A stretch of DNA of 64,000 bases from Coniferiporia sulphurascens (lineage: Eukaryota > Basidiomycota > Agaricomycetes > Hymenochaetales > Hymenochaetaceae), in assembly GCA_002794785.1 (NCBI GenBank), contig NBBA01000021.1, positions 558,001 through 622,000 on the forward strand. The letters are read 5' to 3'. The notes beneath the pieces were generated by a model. The model was not told the origin of the DNA. It saw only the letters and a program-made list of their open reading frames with translations, and ran no database searches. Positions 39,211-51,120 of this stretch are shown here, one piece after another. Each line of letters opens with the position of its first letter. Within the stretch, counting starts at the first letter, position 1. Position numbers and translations under genes: made by a program.

Positions 39211-39661
39211 TCACGAGAATGACCCCACATACATGTATGTCCAAAACTCCAGAAAAACAGCAGCCATGTGTGCAGATTCGATCTCCGTCTCTGTACAATG
39301 ATCAGTGCAGGCAAGAATCGGTCAATACGAATAATAATCAATGGTTGCACAAAGCTTGGAAGCGTAAGACAGTCCCAACATAGAAGTTTCCAATAAAAGT
39401 ATAAACGCTAATCTCCGCCTTAATTAATACTGCCGTAAGGCCTCATCGGGTTAAACTTTTGTGCTGCAATCGTATGGACTTTACTTGTGTTCCGCTTTCT
39501 TCCCTCTGACCCGAATTTGACTTACGTATTTTCTCCCTCAACTCCGTGGGCGCCATCGACAAGAGCAATGTCATGATTGATAATGTTCGACACTGGGTAA
39601 CAAGTAAGGGGAAGAGACAAGCCGCAGTGACTGGGTTTGGTACAAGATACAAACGGGGGTA
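39211..39661. other. Intergenic
   Basis: About 450 bp between the pseudogene and methyltransferase 3. I searched it for the missing P450 K-helix and I-helix exons and found none. Confidence 0.5.
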
Positions 39662-40672
39662 TTAGTTAACGGCCGGTTTCTGAGCGCAAAATGTGTGGAA
39701 CTCCATCGACGCCCCCTCTGTCTCATCCCACTCTTTTCCCAAGGCGACCATGGATTTGTCAAATTCTTCTTCCGTCTTGACAAACCCGAGTCCTCCGGAT
39801 TGGAGAAGAGGTGTCTTCATGTTACGGAACACACCAACCATGTCGTCGCGTGCATCGATGCCAAGTTGGCCTGCCCACGCACCAAGTGGAATTGTACGGG
39901 TCTCAGTGCGAATGTCAACGAAACCCGCCACGCGCAGCAGCTCAGGCAGCTCTACAGCGATGTCGAGGACGAGCTCGTGCAAGTCGTAGAGCTCCCGCAC
40001 AATGTGACTGTGCCGCTCCGTGAAGGGTCCGGCGTGCCATACGCCAATCTCGGTGAGCTGAACCCGTCCACCGGGTTGAAGGACGCGCAATATATTCTGA
40101 AGAGCCAGTGGCCACTCCTTACCCCGGAGCGCGGCTATCAAGAGGCGCTGGTGGACGATGTCGAATCGCCCCGTCCATTCCTGCGGAAGCGCAATCACCG
40201 ATGTTACAGAAAACGATACGTTCGGAGGGTGCTCGCGTGGAAAAAGCCGATTCTGGATATCCACGCCGTGCAGGATAGACGTTGGTGTGAACTGGGTGGC
40301 GGCATCCAATAGCCATGCACCTAGAGATATCCTGGTTGGTCTAGGAGCCAAGAGGTCACGACGGCTTCCCTACTTAAAAATACGCACCGGGACCTACGCC
40401 GGAGTCAAGAACAAAGTAGCTGGACTGTGGATTGAACGGTATCAAGAGAACTCTGTTTTCAAACGTTGCCTTTAAGACGGCGTGCTGAAGCATCAGCCTT
40501 TATATCATCACCCGGCACATCAGTACCATGATCTGCTCGACGTCATGTTTACTGACCGTTGAACTTCTTCCTCATCCGCGGGAAAGATGTAACCAGCCCC
40601 GGGGTAGTTATGGGAGACGCGCGGGACATGAGAAATAGGCTGAACGCCAACTTGGACTGAAGCACTCGCCAT
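39662..40672 (-). CDS. SAM-dependent methyltransferase 3 (LaeA/UMTA-like)
   Basis: Third member of the methyltransferase family here. Exons 40557-40672, 40388-40497 and 39662-40320 sum to 295 codons (294 aa); intron positions and phases are identical to copies 1 and 2. It opens MASASVQVGVQPISHVPRVS, then YPGAGYIFPADEEE, FENRVLLIPFN, the SAM loop VLDSGVGPGAW, HGVDIQNRLFP, VSFSVTSVIALPQEWTGRFD, IVHQRLL and LQPGGRVQLTE. Here the loop keeps a glycine after the proline (GVGPG), unlike the AA of the other copies. It ends AQKPAVN with TAA at 39662. It sits among three P450 genes on the same strand, the closest methyltransferase-P450 association in the window. Acceptor substrate unknown. Confidence 0.9.
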
Positions 40673-41463
40673 CTCGAAAATAGCGATGATTGCAGGCTAG
40701 AAGACCTTTTATAGATGTTCTGGTCCTTGCCTTTTTGTCCAACCTCCCGTCGTCTTTCAGAAGCCCATTGGATTGACCGCGGTCAGCCGACCTTTATCGT
40801 CATCAGGTCCTAGGACGGCCCCTTTATCGACAGATATCGGTAAAGTGTGTGTCCGAGACCTCGGCAACACAAGGCGTAGCTCACACGAGACGCTTAAAAG
40901 AAGGGAAAGGCACACAGGTGCGGACGATATAATCTGAACTTATTTAGCGCAAGTGAGAACTTGTCAATTTGTAAATAAACGGCTTGCGAATACTGCGGAT
41001 CCTTGATATACATCCAGCCAACAGTAGCAGAGCTGGGAGGATTCGGATACGACCGTTACCCGGGCACAGTAAGGATCCGATGTCTAACTATCTTCTCGAC
41101 ATGGAAGCTGATAAAATCTGAATTTAACCCAAAGGAATCTCTAATACTAATACCGGAAAACACGCACTGATTCTAGAGCCTAGAGCTCACTTCGAAGAAA
41201 ATACGGCTGATCTCAGATGGGGACAAAGGCGAACGACGGACGTCTTGCAAGAATACTCTGCGTACCTCAAATTCTCGATTTCGGACGATGTTTGTTCCGT
41301 CAAAAGACGAAATGTTGGCTTTGCTTCAGGTCGGGTCACATAGCACGGCTTTATGCTCAGCACATCGCTGGGATATTTGGAAGCTTCAGTCGACAGACCG
41401 TGTAGTCTTAGAAGCGTCTTTCCGACCCTGAAAATGCACGGAAGGCATTTTCTCCTTTTCGGG
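40673..41463. other. Intergenic, promoter side of methyltransferase 3
   Basis: About 790 bp. Apart from the TATA box nothing recognisable. Confidence 0.5.
40707..40714 (-). promoter_or_regulatory. TATA box of methyltransferase 3
   Basis: CTATAAAA on the minus strand lies ~35 bp before the ATG at 40672. Confidence 0.55.
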
Positions 41464-41603
41464 AAACTATGTTAATATATGTGGGGAGCCCACATAGAGT
41501 GGAGAGGCGAAGCTTTGACACACGGCTTAATCCTAGTTGAGCAAGGGATGGCTTTCTTTTAAGGCTGGCTTGAGGGGTAAGAGCATGTTCTCACGGGGGG
41601 GGG
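41464..41603 (+). repeat. Dispersed repeat copy B, ends in a 9-G run
   Basis: Nearly identical to 30204-30348 over ~137 bp, same orientation, starting AAACTATGTTAATATATG and ending CTCAC plus nine G. The differences are a few single-base changes and the length of the terminal G run. The sequence after the G run is unrelated to that of copy A. Confidence 0.85.
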
Positions 41604-41973
41604 CCACACAGCCACCACGCTTTGCTGACTAATCTAGCTTTTTGGAGGCCCTTAACCGGATAACTGGAGGGCTTCGCCCCCCAATAAACACTTACATGAA
41701 GGTCGGACCTAGTGAGCCGCCTTTTCCCTATTCATGATAGAAGTTCGTAAACCTTATCTGAATCTTTTCGGTCATCCATCTTTACTGCAGTTGAAGCTCC
41801 CATAATGGAACCTGATTTTCTTGAAAAAGCTCAAATGGAAAATAAAGGCTTCGTCTGGGGTCTAATGGGGACTTTCCTTTTGTGTAGAGATAGATATATC
41901 TACTTATGAATGGAACTGTACGTTTACTGCCCGAAAGATACTGGGATACTTTGGGACAAATGTTTAGATTTTA

Positions 41974-41997
41974 TCCGTTATGGGAGGTTCGACTGTA
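41974..41997. mobile_element. Single pogo-like terminus
   Basis: Reverse complement begins TA-CAGTCGAACCTCCCATA, closely similar to the ends of the MITE at 24133-24608 and followed by TA outside. No matching partner was found within several hundred bases upstream, so this is a solitary or degraded element end. Confidence 0.45.
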
Positions 41998-42377
41998 TAA
42001 GTATGCTCTAGCGCTAGTGATATCTACTTCCGTTCAAATTGCACATATATACCAAGGCCAAATACCGGTTAAGGGCAATGATATAGTCTGACGACTCAAG
42101 CGGATATAGTAGTTTGCGGAAGCGCTGGAGAAATCTACGATGTCATGGAATTCCGTCGAATCTTGGTATAAGATACAGCCAGGCGCAGTGGCGCTTCCGA
42201 AGAACATCTTTCAAATTTCCCTGCGCTGGCTTCCCAGAACATTGTATCACAGCATTCAAGGCGACTTCCAAACAGCATTGGGAAAAAAACGAGCTCAGCT
42301 CGGAAAGGCATTTAAATGGAGACTACAATGAAGGAACCAGGCCCCCCTTGATATCTACTACAGTGTAAAGATAGATG
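41998..42377. other. Intergenic, downstream of P450 no. 4
   Basis: About 380 bp. A plus-strand 63-codon frame at 42140-42331 (SWYKIQPGAVALPKNIF...) reads like a protein fragment, but I do not recognise it. Confidence 0.35.
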
Positions 42378-44785
42378 TCATGCCCAATCGGCGGATTCAA
42401 CTGCCTCCTGGACCGCGACGACGACTTTGTCGGAGCGTGGAGTAATCCTGCATTTAAAGGGTTTGGGATGCCTAGAGAAACGCATCTATTGGTCAAGAAG
42501 GACTACCATCTCAAGAGATGGAGAGAACGCACCGAATAAAGTTCTCTAGATATTCAACGGCCGGGGTGATCGGAGCACCATGCCCATCAAGGGCTTTTCC
42601 GATGTCAAATGTAGCCAGAAGGGACGCAACACCAATAAAAACCTGAAAATGTGATATTTTTAGTCTAGAAATACGATGCTGCGGCCAATCGCGCACATAC
42701 CGTGTTATCACCAAACGGCCTTCCCGGACATAATCTATTTCCTCCATCAGTTTAACAGCAGCAGCATCAACGGATCAATGACCCACCGTCGGCCGAATCC
42801 AAATGCTGTCTTGCGAGAGTCTAAAGGCGCCTTCTCCCCATCAACCGGCAGCCAGCGCTCAGGGATAAATTTGTCTGGTTCAGGGTAATCAATCGGGTTC
42901 CTATGCATGGCCCTTCTCCAGAAGTCAGTCACGGCCTCATAGCTAGCACAAACGACCTCACACACCAGATATTTGGAAGCACTGTCGTCCCGGCTGGAAT
43001 AAAGTAACCATTGTACTCATCGTCCTCTGTAGCACAGTGGGCGATACCTTAATTACAAAATATTAAGTAAGCTGCAATGTTCTTAAGAGAACCAAAAGCC
43101 GGAGACGTACTTAAAGGTAATGCCGTCTGCCATCTGCACCAGAATTGAAGAAGTGGTTATCACCGGATCACTTTGAGCAACTTTTCCCCGTGACGAAAAC
43201 GCACCTGTAGAGCTCGCTGCACATGGCATTGACGTACGGGAGGTTTTCCTTATCAGCCATAGTTGGGAGATTGTCCTTGCCAAGTACTCTGTCCAACTCC
43301 TCGTGCCCACGACGCTGAACATCGGGATGTAAGACCATAGCGAGTATAAACGTGTTCAGCGTTGACACCGTCTAATAAACGGGAACCCGTATAAATAAGG
43401 AACATGACACATGATTACCGGTGCTTACGGTATCCGCACCACCTGCATAGAAAAATGGTAAACAAGTGGCGTAAGTGGAACATTAAGGACCAAACCAACC
43501 AGCATAAGCGACACCAGTTGCCCTGGCTATCATGATTTCGTCCACGATTTTACCATCTTCGGTTGAGTTTGCTTCAATGAGCTTGCTCGTCATCGAGGTC
43601 GTCGCAGTTCCATCTTCCTAAACGGTCAGAAAACTCCCATAAGCCAAGGAGATTTCAGAGCTAAACCCCTAACCGTCACTCACGATCTTCTTCTTTGCCA
43701 TAAGATGGGGCTTGTGTAGCATTTCCTGGGAAACTTTGTATCCTTTCTCGACAACCGCGTGGAATCCGGTGCCAGGAAACCATTTAGGCAAATAACGCAC
43801 TATCAAATTGTGAGGTTCGGCTTCTATAATGCAGAAATGGGCCTGAACTCACGCCAGGGAAGCATATTAACAATGGAAAACTGTTCCGCCTCTGCTATAG
43901 ACCTCATCCCTCGGTTCGCGAGCTCAACATAAGGATCATCATCTCTGGAGACTGGAAAGCGGGTTAGCAAAGACCTCTGAACCTTATAAGAAGGACCAAT
44001 GCACCCTTGTGTCCGTACGCGAGCATCATTATGATGTCAGCCGCGGCACTACAAGCAAGAGCGCCAATGTCAAACAACCAAAAGGGAAGATGACTTTTTT
44101 TAAACTTTGACCCTACCGTCTTGTAAGATCATAGAACCTGTCGGGGCCCTGTAGCAGTGATAAGAGCAATCGGTGGATGGCCTGAGTCTGCAGGTCGCGG
44201 AAATCTGCTATAGCGGATGGCCCGAAGAATTGGTGGAGGTATTGGCGCAGCTTCCGGTGTTCGTCATTATAGGGCATCAACGCGGCCATCCACTCCCACC
44301 CTATCCTATGAAAAAGGAAGTAAAGCGGGGGTTCGAATTTCTGATGTCAATTACAACAAGCCGGACGAGATGATGAATCGCATACATCTCAATTAAAGTG
44401 TTCTGCGGCCTCGATGAATAATTGTTGCCACGCTCTTCGAAGATCTCATTCGCGGCTTCGTAAGAGTTTACGAAGAGAAGGGGCTTGCCAAGGTGTCTGA
44501 CGAACACGAGATCACCTTCAGGCAAAACAAGAAAATTATTACTCTAGTGCGAGCTCATACGCGGATTAATCACTTACCATACTGCTTCCCCCATATACGA
44601 GCCTTCTCCCACTGTTCATTGACTTCCGGCATGTCGAATGCATTTCCTACTAATGGCAACCCCTTTGGTCCCGGTGGTAGTGGCAGCCCATTAGGATTCC
44701 GTCCGCGTCGAGTTGCTGGTAGCCAAGATTTCAAGTAGAAGAAGGCGCTGGCGAAAGCCGCAAATTCGAGCGCAAGCACGAACAT
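42378..44785 (-). CDS. Cytochrome P450 no. 4, full length
   Basis: Haem-thiolate monooxygenase; substrate unknown. ATG at 44785; hydrophobic anchor MFVLALEFAAFASAFFYL and proline hinge PLPPGPKGLPLVGNAFD. Then FVRHLGKPLLFVNSYE, RGNNYSSRPQNTLIEM, GWEWMAALMPYNDEHRK, AYGHK, VRYLPKWFPGTGFHAV and ANSTEDGKIVDE. The I-helix AGGADTT is partly on a 14-nt exon (43429-43442). K-helix ELYR, then a 23-nt exon (43111-43133, WQTALPL). TEDDEYNGYFIPAGTT and PERWLPVDGEK precede the haem loop FGFGRR, spliced to LCPGRPFGDNT. The end is HPKPFKCRITPRSDK...ESADWA with TGA at 42378. All junctions checked are in frame. The haem loop has the unusual PGRPFGD where the paralogues have PGRHFAD/E, so haem-proximal contacts may differ. 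Closest relatives are the P450s at 1-1335 and 35298-37692. Confidence 0.92.
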
Positions 44786-47700
44786 TGCTTGTGAACTTTC
44801 AAGGAGAACTTGACGGGAGGCTAATGGATAACCCTGTTGGCAACTGGCTCGAAAATATATAAGCAGAGCATCGTGTGACAGATGTAAGCGCCATAATTAG
44901 GGATCAGTGTCCGGATGTCGGGTTTGACCAGGCAAGAATGTCGTTCTCTGATGCGAACCAGGTCGCAGGTCCATTGATCTCAACTCGTCCCTCCAGGTCA
45001 GACCGACTTCGATTGACTGATTAGCCGCCCGCGGATAGACAGCACCCTCTTTTCCCGTGGGGATACCGGGTAAAGGAGCATATAAGTGACTAGAAACTAA
45101 GTTTGAGTGACGAGTCCCTTTACCAGGGAAGCCGTGGGGCCCCCTAGGGTCTAGCGCAATGTGCAAGAGTAAATTGACCGCCATGCCATGGAATTCTCCT
45201 AAGGTAAGCAGTATAAGACGACGGACGGTATGAAAAACGAGTCTAAATTCGCACACACGAATTATAACTGGTCGAGTATACATTTTTCATTATGGCAAAC
45301 ATGCATGGTATCGGATTGAGTAACGCCGCTGTTTAACAAAGTCTTCGAGACCTTACCAAGTTACGTTTGCTTTATAATCTCCGGGCAGTTCGCAAAGGTA
45401 AGAAGCATTTAGGGCTCTTAAGGCACTTTTGTCGAACCGTATATATTCGAACGATCCGCCCTATAAGGCGCAATGCGAGTCAAGTGTAATGATGCGGCTG
45501 TGTAATGTATAAACCTACATGATCCTTATCCCGCGGAGCTGTAGTCGGTCCCCGCCTTTTGCTCTAAATATACATCGTGATCATAAGGGGCAGATGTTCG
45601 CACGTGGTGTGCGCCCTCGGAAGACTCTTGAAAAATCATCGACGCAATGGATGCTCAGCCGTACGCCGGCCCAAACGACTCTTACATACAAGGCCGCGTC
45701 CGCGAGCCTGAGCTACGCATCTGACGGATCAAAGTCTCTAAAAAGCTCCTTAGGATATCAAGCGCCGAAGACCCCTTGCCATGTTGACGGCATTGGCCTC
45801 GTCGTTTCTGAAACGGCTCTAGTGCGTAGCCGGTACGCGTACAAGAGTGCTAAAGTATGACGATCGATGGGCGCTCGTGTCTTGCTTTCAAATTTTCAAT
45901 CGCGTATGTAGTAGTACAGAATGAAATAGATTTCTGTCCGTGATGGGCCGGCCGTAGTTTGCGAAGCTGATTTTTATACAGCTGATACAAGAAAAGGCCG
46001 GCGGCGAAGGATGTAGCACTACATTCTGAATGGAACAACCCAACGGCCCAAGAGCCCGTCAATAATTGCCGTGCTGGAAGCAGGGACGGACCCAGAAGCG
46101 GGACGGCATACCTACCAACAATTTCCAATATAGCCAGAGTCGCCGACGACGCCCGCAAAAAGCCTATGCCCTGCAACACCCGGGAGTAATTTGGCAGTAC
46201 GTCGGAAAGAAACGGGTGTAACTTGGCCCGCGGGTTAGATCACCGCGGGGGCTTAACCCCTCGAACCATTGGACGGGAAACCCGCAGTGCACACAGCTGA
46301 TCATTCCTCAACCGTGTATAACTTCGTAAATGCTACTAAAAATAAAGATCCAGAGTCGTCGGGTCAGCTGCGAAGCGGATACGTGGGAGGCACAGGTCCT
46401 TCAGAAGATTATCCCACGTTCAGTGTCGAGCCCATGGACGTGTGCTGGGTTGTTTCGGCTTAAGGGCTGCACCTCTTTTTCGACTTGTCCATCGTTTTAG
46501 CGAGACAAGTGCAGGGTGTTGTCCCTTTCGCGTAAGTCGTCGCGGAGATCATCGGCCGAATTTTTCATCGGCTATGTTTGTTCGCGCGCGTGTACACTTT
46601 TTTGCTCACCGCCTCAATCAAAAGTTTGCGATCAATCCAGAGGTCTGTGACACCGTCCATATATAAGTATCACATTAAATGTCAAGCAAGCGCACTCACA
46701 CAGGCAACAAGGGCAACGTCAAAATCATCAGAGTCCGTCGTTGCCATCCCCGACTATCGCAGTTTCGACAGCTACCTGACTTGATTTGTGATGATAGTCC
46801 AACGATTGGCCGGATGTGTAAAGAACAGCTGGGTTGAAACAGACGAGTCCCGTCGTCATTATATTAGAAGAAGAGACCTTTGAAATTGCAACTTGTTCTG
46901 AATGACGAGCAAGATACCCGCATCAAATCTCGTCAGGCAGACTACATCAGGGCCGGCCATTGGTTTATTTAGGGTCGGCTGTGATGGACTTCGCCGCTGT
47001 AACTTGAAGTGAAAATCTTCTAACGCCACGAGTCCACGACGGTCTAGCCCCTCTAACCTAAACTCCTTTAAGTTTGTATGCTTTTATCGAAACGTGAGAT
47101 CTCTCCTAATTTCTTGCAATTTCTGCGTTTATCAAGGGATCCTGTGTTTTCCACGGAAAAAACGCGTTCGTAAGGCTTTGATTTCAGCAGCTTGTTAAGG
47201 ACAAACCCAGTCTTAAAAGACTCGAGGCGCTATGCAGGCAGTCTTCTCATTATGGATGCTGGTTGCAATGACCTCAGCTGATCTACTTACGCCGGCTAGC
47301 TATGTGCTGTTGCTCTGGGGCTCATCAATTTACTTTGCGAGTCAACCCCAAATTATCACTCGTCTCTATTTTTTATGGGCAACGTCACCTCAGACAAGCT
47401 ATCATCCATCCAAGATAAGCCCTCTCACCCACTAGCTGTATGGGAAAATGTCTGGATGAGTTTCGCGGTGGTCTCTAACAACTTAGCACGGTTTATCTAA
47501 TCGGATAGCTCTTTCGTCCATTTCGACGTCCAGGCTACCGTGTCTAAAAATCTCCCGTTTTGCTTCCGTGCGGGGCATGAATTTTCTGAATTAGTTATGG
47601 CCTTCTATCTACAATCGGTACGACTGAATAGAGTGGAACAAGACCTGATGACACTGATCTTTTAACTATGTCTTCTGTGCTTCTAAAGCCACGCGCCTGA

Positions 47701-47795
47701 TAAGCACTCATAGATAACGCATGTGCGAGCCGGTTGGGGGCCTCCGCATTAGAGCTGCTAGCAACTCCTTGCATCTACAGACGGTCAAGTAAGTT
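44786..47795. other. Intergenic, no supported gene
   Basis: About 3.0 kb between divergent genes. Open frames (for example 45519-45860 plus, 45850-46179 minus) show no motif. A perfect 7-bp inverted repeat CCCGCGG...CCGCGGG with an 8-nt loop lies at about 46230-46251; it could be a regulator site but there is no second copy. Confidence 0.45.
44855..44863 (-). promoter_or_regulatory. TATA box of P450 no. 4
   Basis: CTTATATAT on the minus strand lies 70 bp before the ATG at 44785. Confidence 0.55.
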
Positions 47796-50376
47796 ATGGC
47801 TAACGGTGAATTCGTCGCGTACTTGCCTCAATCCTCCGGATATGCCCTCATTCTTGGCGGAGGGTTTGGATTTGCGCTCTTTATGCTCGTTCTCAGTTGG
47901 CTACAATCGAAGTTTACGGAGATATCGCCATTTGAAAGTCAGTGCCCTTTCCACCCCATAACTTCGTCGTAAACCTCTGTAATTGTGTCTTAATTTGAAT
48001 AGCCGAGGAATTTTCAAGCGCTAGTCGGAGTGTCAAGCCCGGCTTGGTTTGCTCGGGTATCGTGAGTACCAAAGGGGTTGAAATCAGCGACTGGACGACT
48101 CATTTACTTTCCCTATCGTAGGTCTCCGCTTGGACATGGAGCGCTACTCTCATGGTATCGTCACTTGTTGTCTACCAATTTGGTGTCGCCGGAGGCTGGT
48201 GGTATGGAGTCTGTGGAACGTGAGTGAGGTTTGAATTGTTACATAACTCCAATTTCAGACTCAATCATCTGCGATTAGCGTAGAAATCGTTTTCTTCTCT
48301 GTTATTGCTATAAAGGTTAAGGAAAATGCGAACGGTGCCAGAACGTTTCTCGAAATCGTAAAGGCCCGCTTCGGGACGCCCGCTCACCTCATGTTTCTGG
48401 TGAGGTAATGATCACCGACTGTGTTCTTGCTTCGACTAATGGTCGCATTCGTTTCAGTTTTACGCCCTTTTTACATCTCTGATGGTATCCGCTATATTGT
48501 TGCTCGGAGGAAGCGCGTCTATATCCGCTCTTACGGGCATGGACATCAGAGCTGCAACCATGCTTTTGCCGGTCGGCGTTATTGCCTTTGTCATTGTAGG
48601 AGGGCTTCGGAGCACATTTGTTTCGGATTATGCGCACACTACGATAGTCTTTGTCATTATTTGGCTTTTTGTCTATACGGTATGTCATGAAACGAATACT
48701 CTCGTGTTCGGATGAAAGCTCATGTAGAGTCCTTTTAGGCATGTGGATCGTCGGAACTCATTGGATCTCCATCAGCCCTTCACGCTCTTCTCGTACGGGC
48801 GGCCGAAATCACTCCTGTTGAGGGAAATTTAAATGGTTCATACCTTACGTTCCACTCAAAGCCGGCTTTTATCTGTCCGTTGGAATCAATACTTCTACTC
48901 TGGTCTTTTAATGTCTCAACTTTCATCTCTTAGATGCCGGAATTTCTGTCACGATAGGGTCCGCAACGGTATTTCTTGACCAGTCATATTGGCAACGCGC
49001 AATCGCATCAAAGCCGGAGGGCACGACCAGAGCGTACTTTCTAGGCGGGTTATCTTGGTTCAGCGTACCGTTTGCTTTCGGGACTGTTATGGGCCTGTCG
49101 GCGCGCGCCCTACAGAATAATCCGGTATTCCCAACATATCCTATACCTCTTAGCACGGAACAACAGGGTGCCGGCTTGGTTGCGCCTGCGGCTGCGGTCT
49201 CCCTTCTGGGACGCTCTGGGGCCATCGCGATGCTAATCGTCACGTATATGGCAGTCACATCTGCATGTTCGGCGCAGTTGATATCCGTGTCGTCCATATT
49301 CACGTATGACGTCTACAGGGTGCAGTAGACTTCTGAATTCCAGGTTTCTGATCTCGCTGATTATAGCCTTTTCTTCTAGACCTATTGGTATCCCAAGGCA
49401 ACTGCTCAGGAAATGCTCCGTATTGCGCATATAGGCGTCGCAGTCTGGGGATTGTGGATCTCTCTATGGTGCGTTATCCTGAATGCCGGTAACGTCGATA
49501 TGAACTTCGTCTATTGTGAGTCTTCTCTATTCGTCACGAATGCGTCATATACTAACCTTCTTTCAGACTTCTGTGGTGTAATAATAGGCGCGCCCGTTGT
49601 GCCCGTTATTTTTACCGTGCTGTGGCCGAAGGTTACGAATGTTGCTGTGCTCGCTGGATCCATGGGTGGCACCGCGCTTGCACTCATAGCGTGGATACTC
49701 ACCTGCCGTTATTTCTATGGCACAGTCAACGTCGAACTCCTGGTAGCGAACTACTCGTCACTCGCAGGGAATGTGACCAGTCTATGCTCGGGTGGCATTA
49801 TCGCATTTGTGATATCCATTATCAAGCCTGATAACTACGATTTTACGGGGACCCGCTCTAGTGTGTACACTTACATTTATTTTCCTCAGTCCATGTGTGT
49901 CTTCCTCCGAATCGTCCTAACCTTCCTTACAGTCAAAATCATCGGCAGTTCCGATGATCCGGTAGCCCAGACCACTATCGTCAACCAAAACGAGAAGAAG
50001 GGTTCCGAGACTCCGTCCATAGAAGACCTTGACATAGAGCGAAATTCAACCCAGCCAGCACCGGCCGATGTGAAGAGGGCGTTTTGGTGGTCGACAGTCA
50101 TAATCATCATAATATCCGTTGTCGTCCCGATTCCCCTGGGCGCAAGTAACTATATCTTTTCGCCAGGATTTTTCACAGCTTGGATGGTCGTCGCTATGGT
50201 GTGCCTATTCTCATAGTCTTGTGTTCGCAATTGAACTAACTCCGTGTGTCGCATAGATATGGTCCTTCTTTGCCGGATTTTGTTGCATAATTCTACCTGT
50301 CTGGGAAAGCAGAGACGCGCTCAAGCGTATGTCTGTTGGTCTCGCTGGAATGGCAAGGGGAAAGTCGACCTCGTAG
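47796..50376 (+). CDS. DUR3: Urea active transporter, DUR3-like (SSS family)
   Basis: Plasma-membrane urea (and possibly polyamine) symporter of the sodium:solute symporter superfamily, used for nitrogen scavenging. ATG at 47796 (MANGEFVAYLPQSSGYALIL). Eleven exons. Landmarks: SGIVSAWTWSATLMVSSL, FGVAGGWWYGVCGT, TFLEIVKARFG, LLLGGSASISALTGMDI, SSELIGSPSALHALLV, then VEGNLNGSYLTFHSK. Later: FLDQSYWQRAIASKPEGTTR, YFLGGLSWFSVPFAFGT, VTSACSAQLISVSSI, TYDVYRTYWYPKATAQEM, and the final LPVWESRDALKR. Stop TAG at 50374. Two apparent frameshifts disappear with the right splice sites: an acceptor just before GTAGAAATC (about 48280), and a weak GTCCGT donor at about 48877 joining AFI to YAGISVTIGSATVF. 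Over a dozen membrane segments are evident. Not an obvious part of the tailoring set; a nutrient gene that happens to lie among them. Confidence 0.93.
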
Positions 50377-51066
50377 ATTGGTTTAAACTGATTGTAAAAA
50401 AAACTGAACCCAATTGCGTAGTGAAAGTGTATAACAACATTGTATTGAAGATGACGTCCTATTGATATTGAACTGGCCTCAAAGAACTGGGGATATTCTC
50501 TCCCATCATGAATATTGCAGACAACATAGAGAACGCACGTTATTCATCGGGTTCGAGCTTTGTAGCCTTTTAGGACTCAAGCGCGAGTCTGCAGCACGAA
50601 ACGGCATGGCAAGCCTGATGATACAAGCGACTGGAACGATGGCTCGGCAGGTCTAGTACGTACGTACTACACCCGCATCGTGTATGATTAATGCACAGTA
50701 TCGCATGTAGAAAGTCTGAGCATTGAATAGCTTGATCTACTAGCAAAGCAGTTCTAGATGATTGCGCAGTCGTTCCGCTGTGGGATAGCACTTCTGAAAT
50801 CAACATCGCTTGTGTTGAACCCGAAATCAACGTGCGAATTATCGATTGTAACTCATCTCAGAAGAGCTTAACCTGCCTTCCGCAGTATTGAAAGTGTAAT
50901 TATCGGGAAAGTAAGGTACATTGCGCACAGCCACCGCAGTCGCGCAGTCGCGATGCGCTGCGGCACGGCTTTAGCAAGTCACGAGCTTGACCCGCTCATG
51001 CCGCATCGCAGTGGCCGTTCACGACAATGAGTAGGCCTGGCGCAGCGAGGGCGCGAAGCTATAGGG
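50377..51066. other. Intergenic, promoter side of monooxygenase 1
   Basis: About 690 bp. GC-rich GCAGTCGCG repeats at 50934-50955 (CCGCAGTCGCGCAGTCGCG) stand out. No gene seen. Confidence 0.5.
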
Positions 51067-51072
51067 TATAAA
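51067..51072 (+). promoter_or_regulatory. TATA box of FAD monooxygenase 1
   Basis: TATAAA (in GGGTATAAAGC) lies 54 bp before the ATG at 51121. Confidence 0.6.
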
Positions 51073-51120
51073 GCATAGAGCCATGGTCCCATTGTGGGTT
51101 TCAAGACACGAACGACAGAA

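Noticed and set aside
48200..48960. Two apparent frameshifts in DUR3
   Set aside because: Alternative splice sites (acceptor before GTAGAAATC; weak GTCCGT donor with the acceptor at about 48935) restore a continuous, family-like frame.
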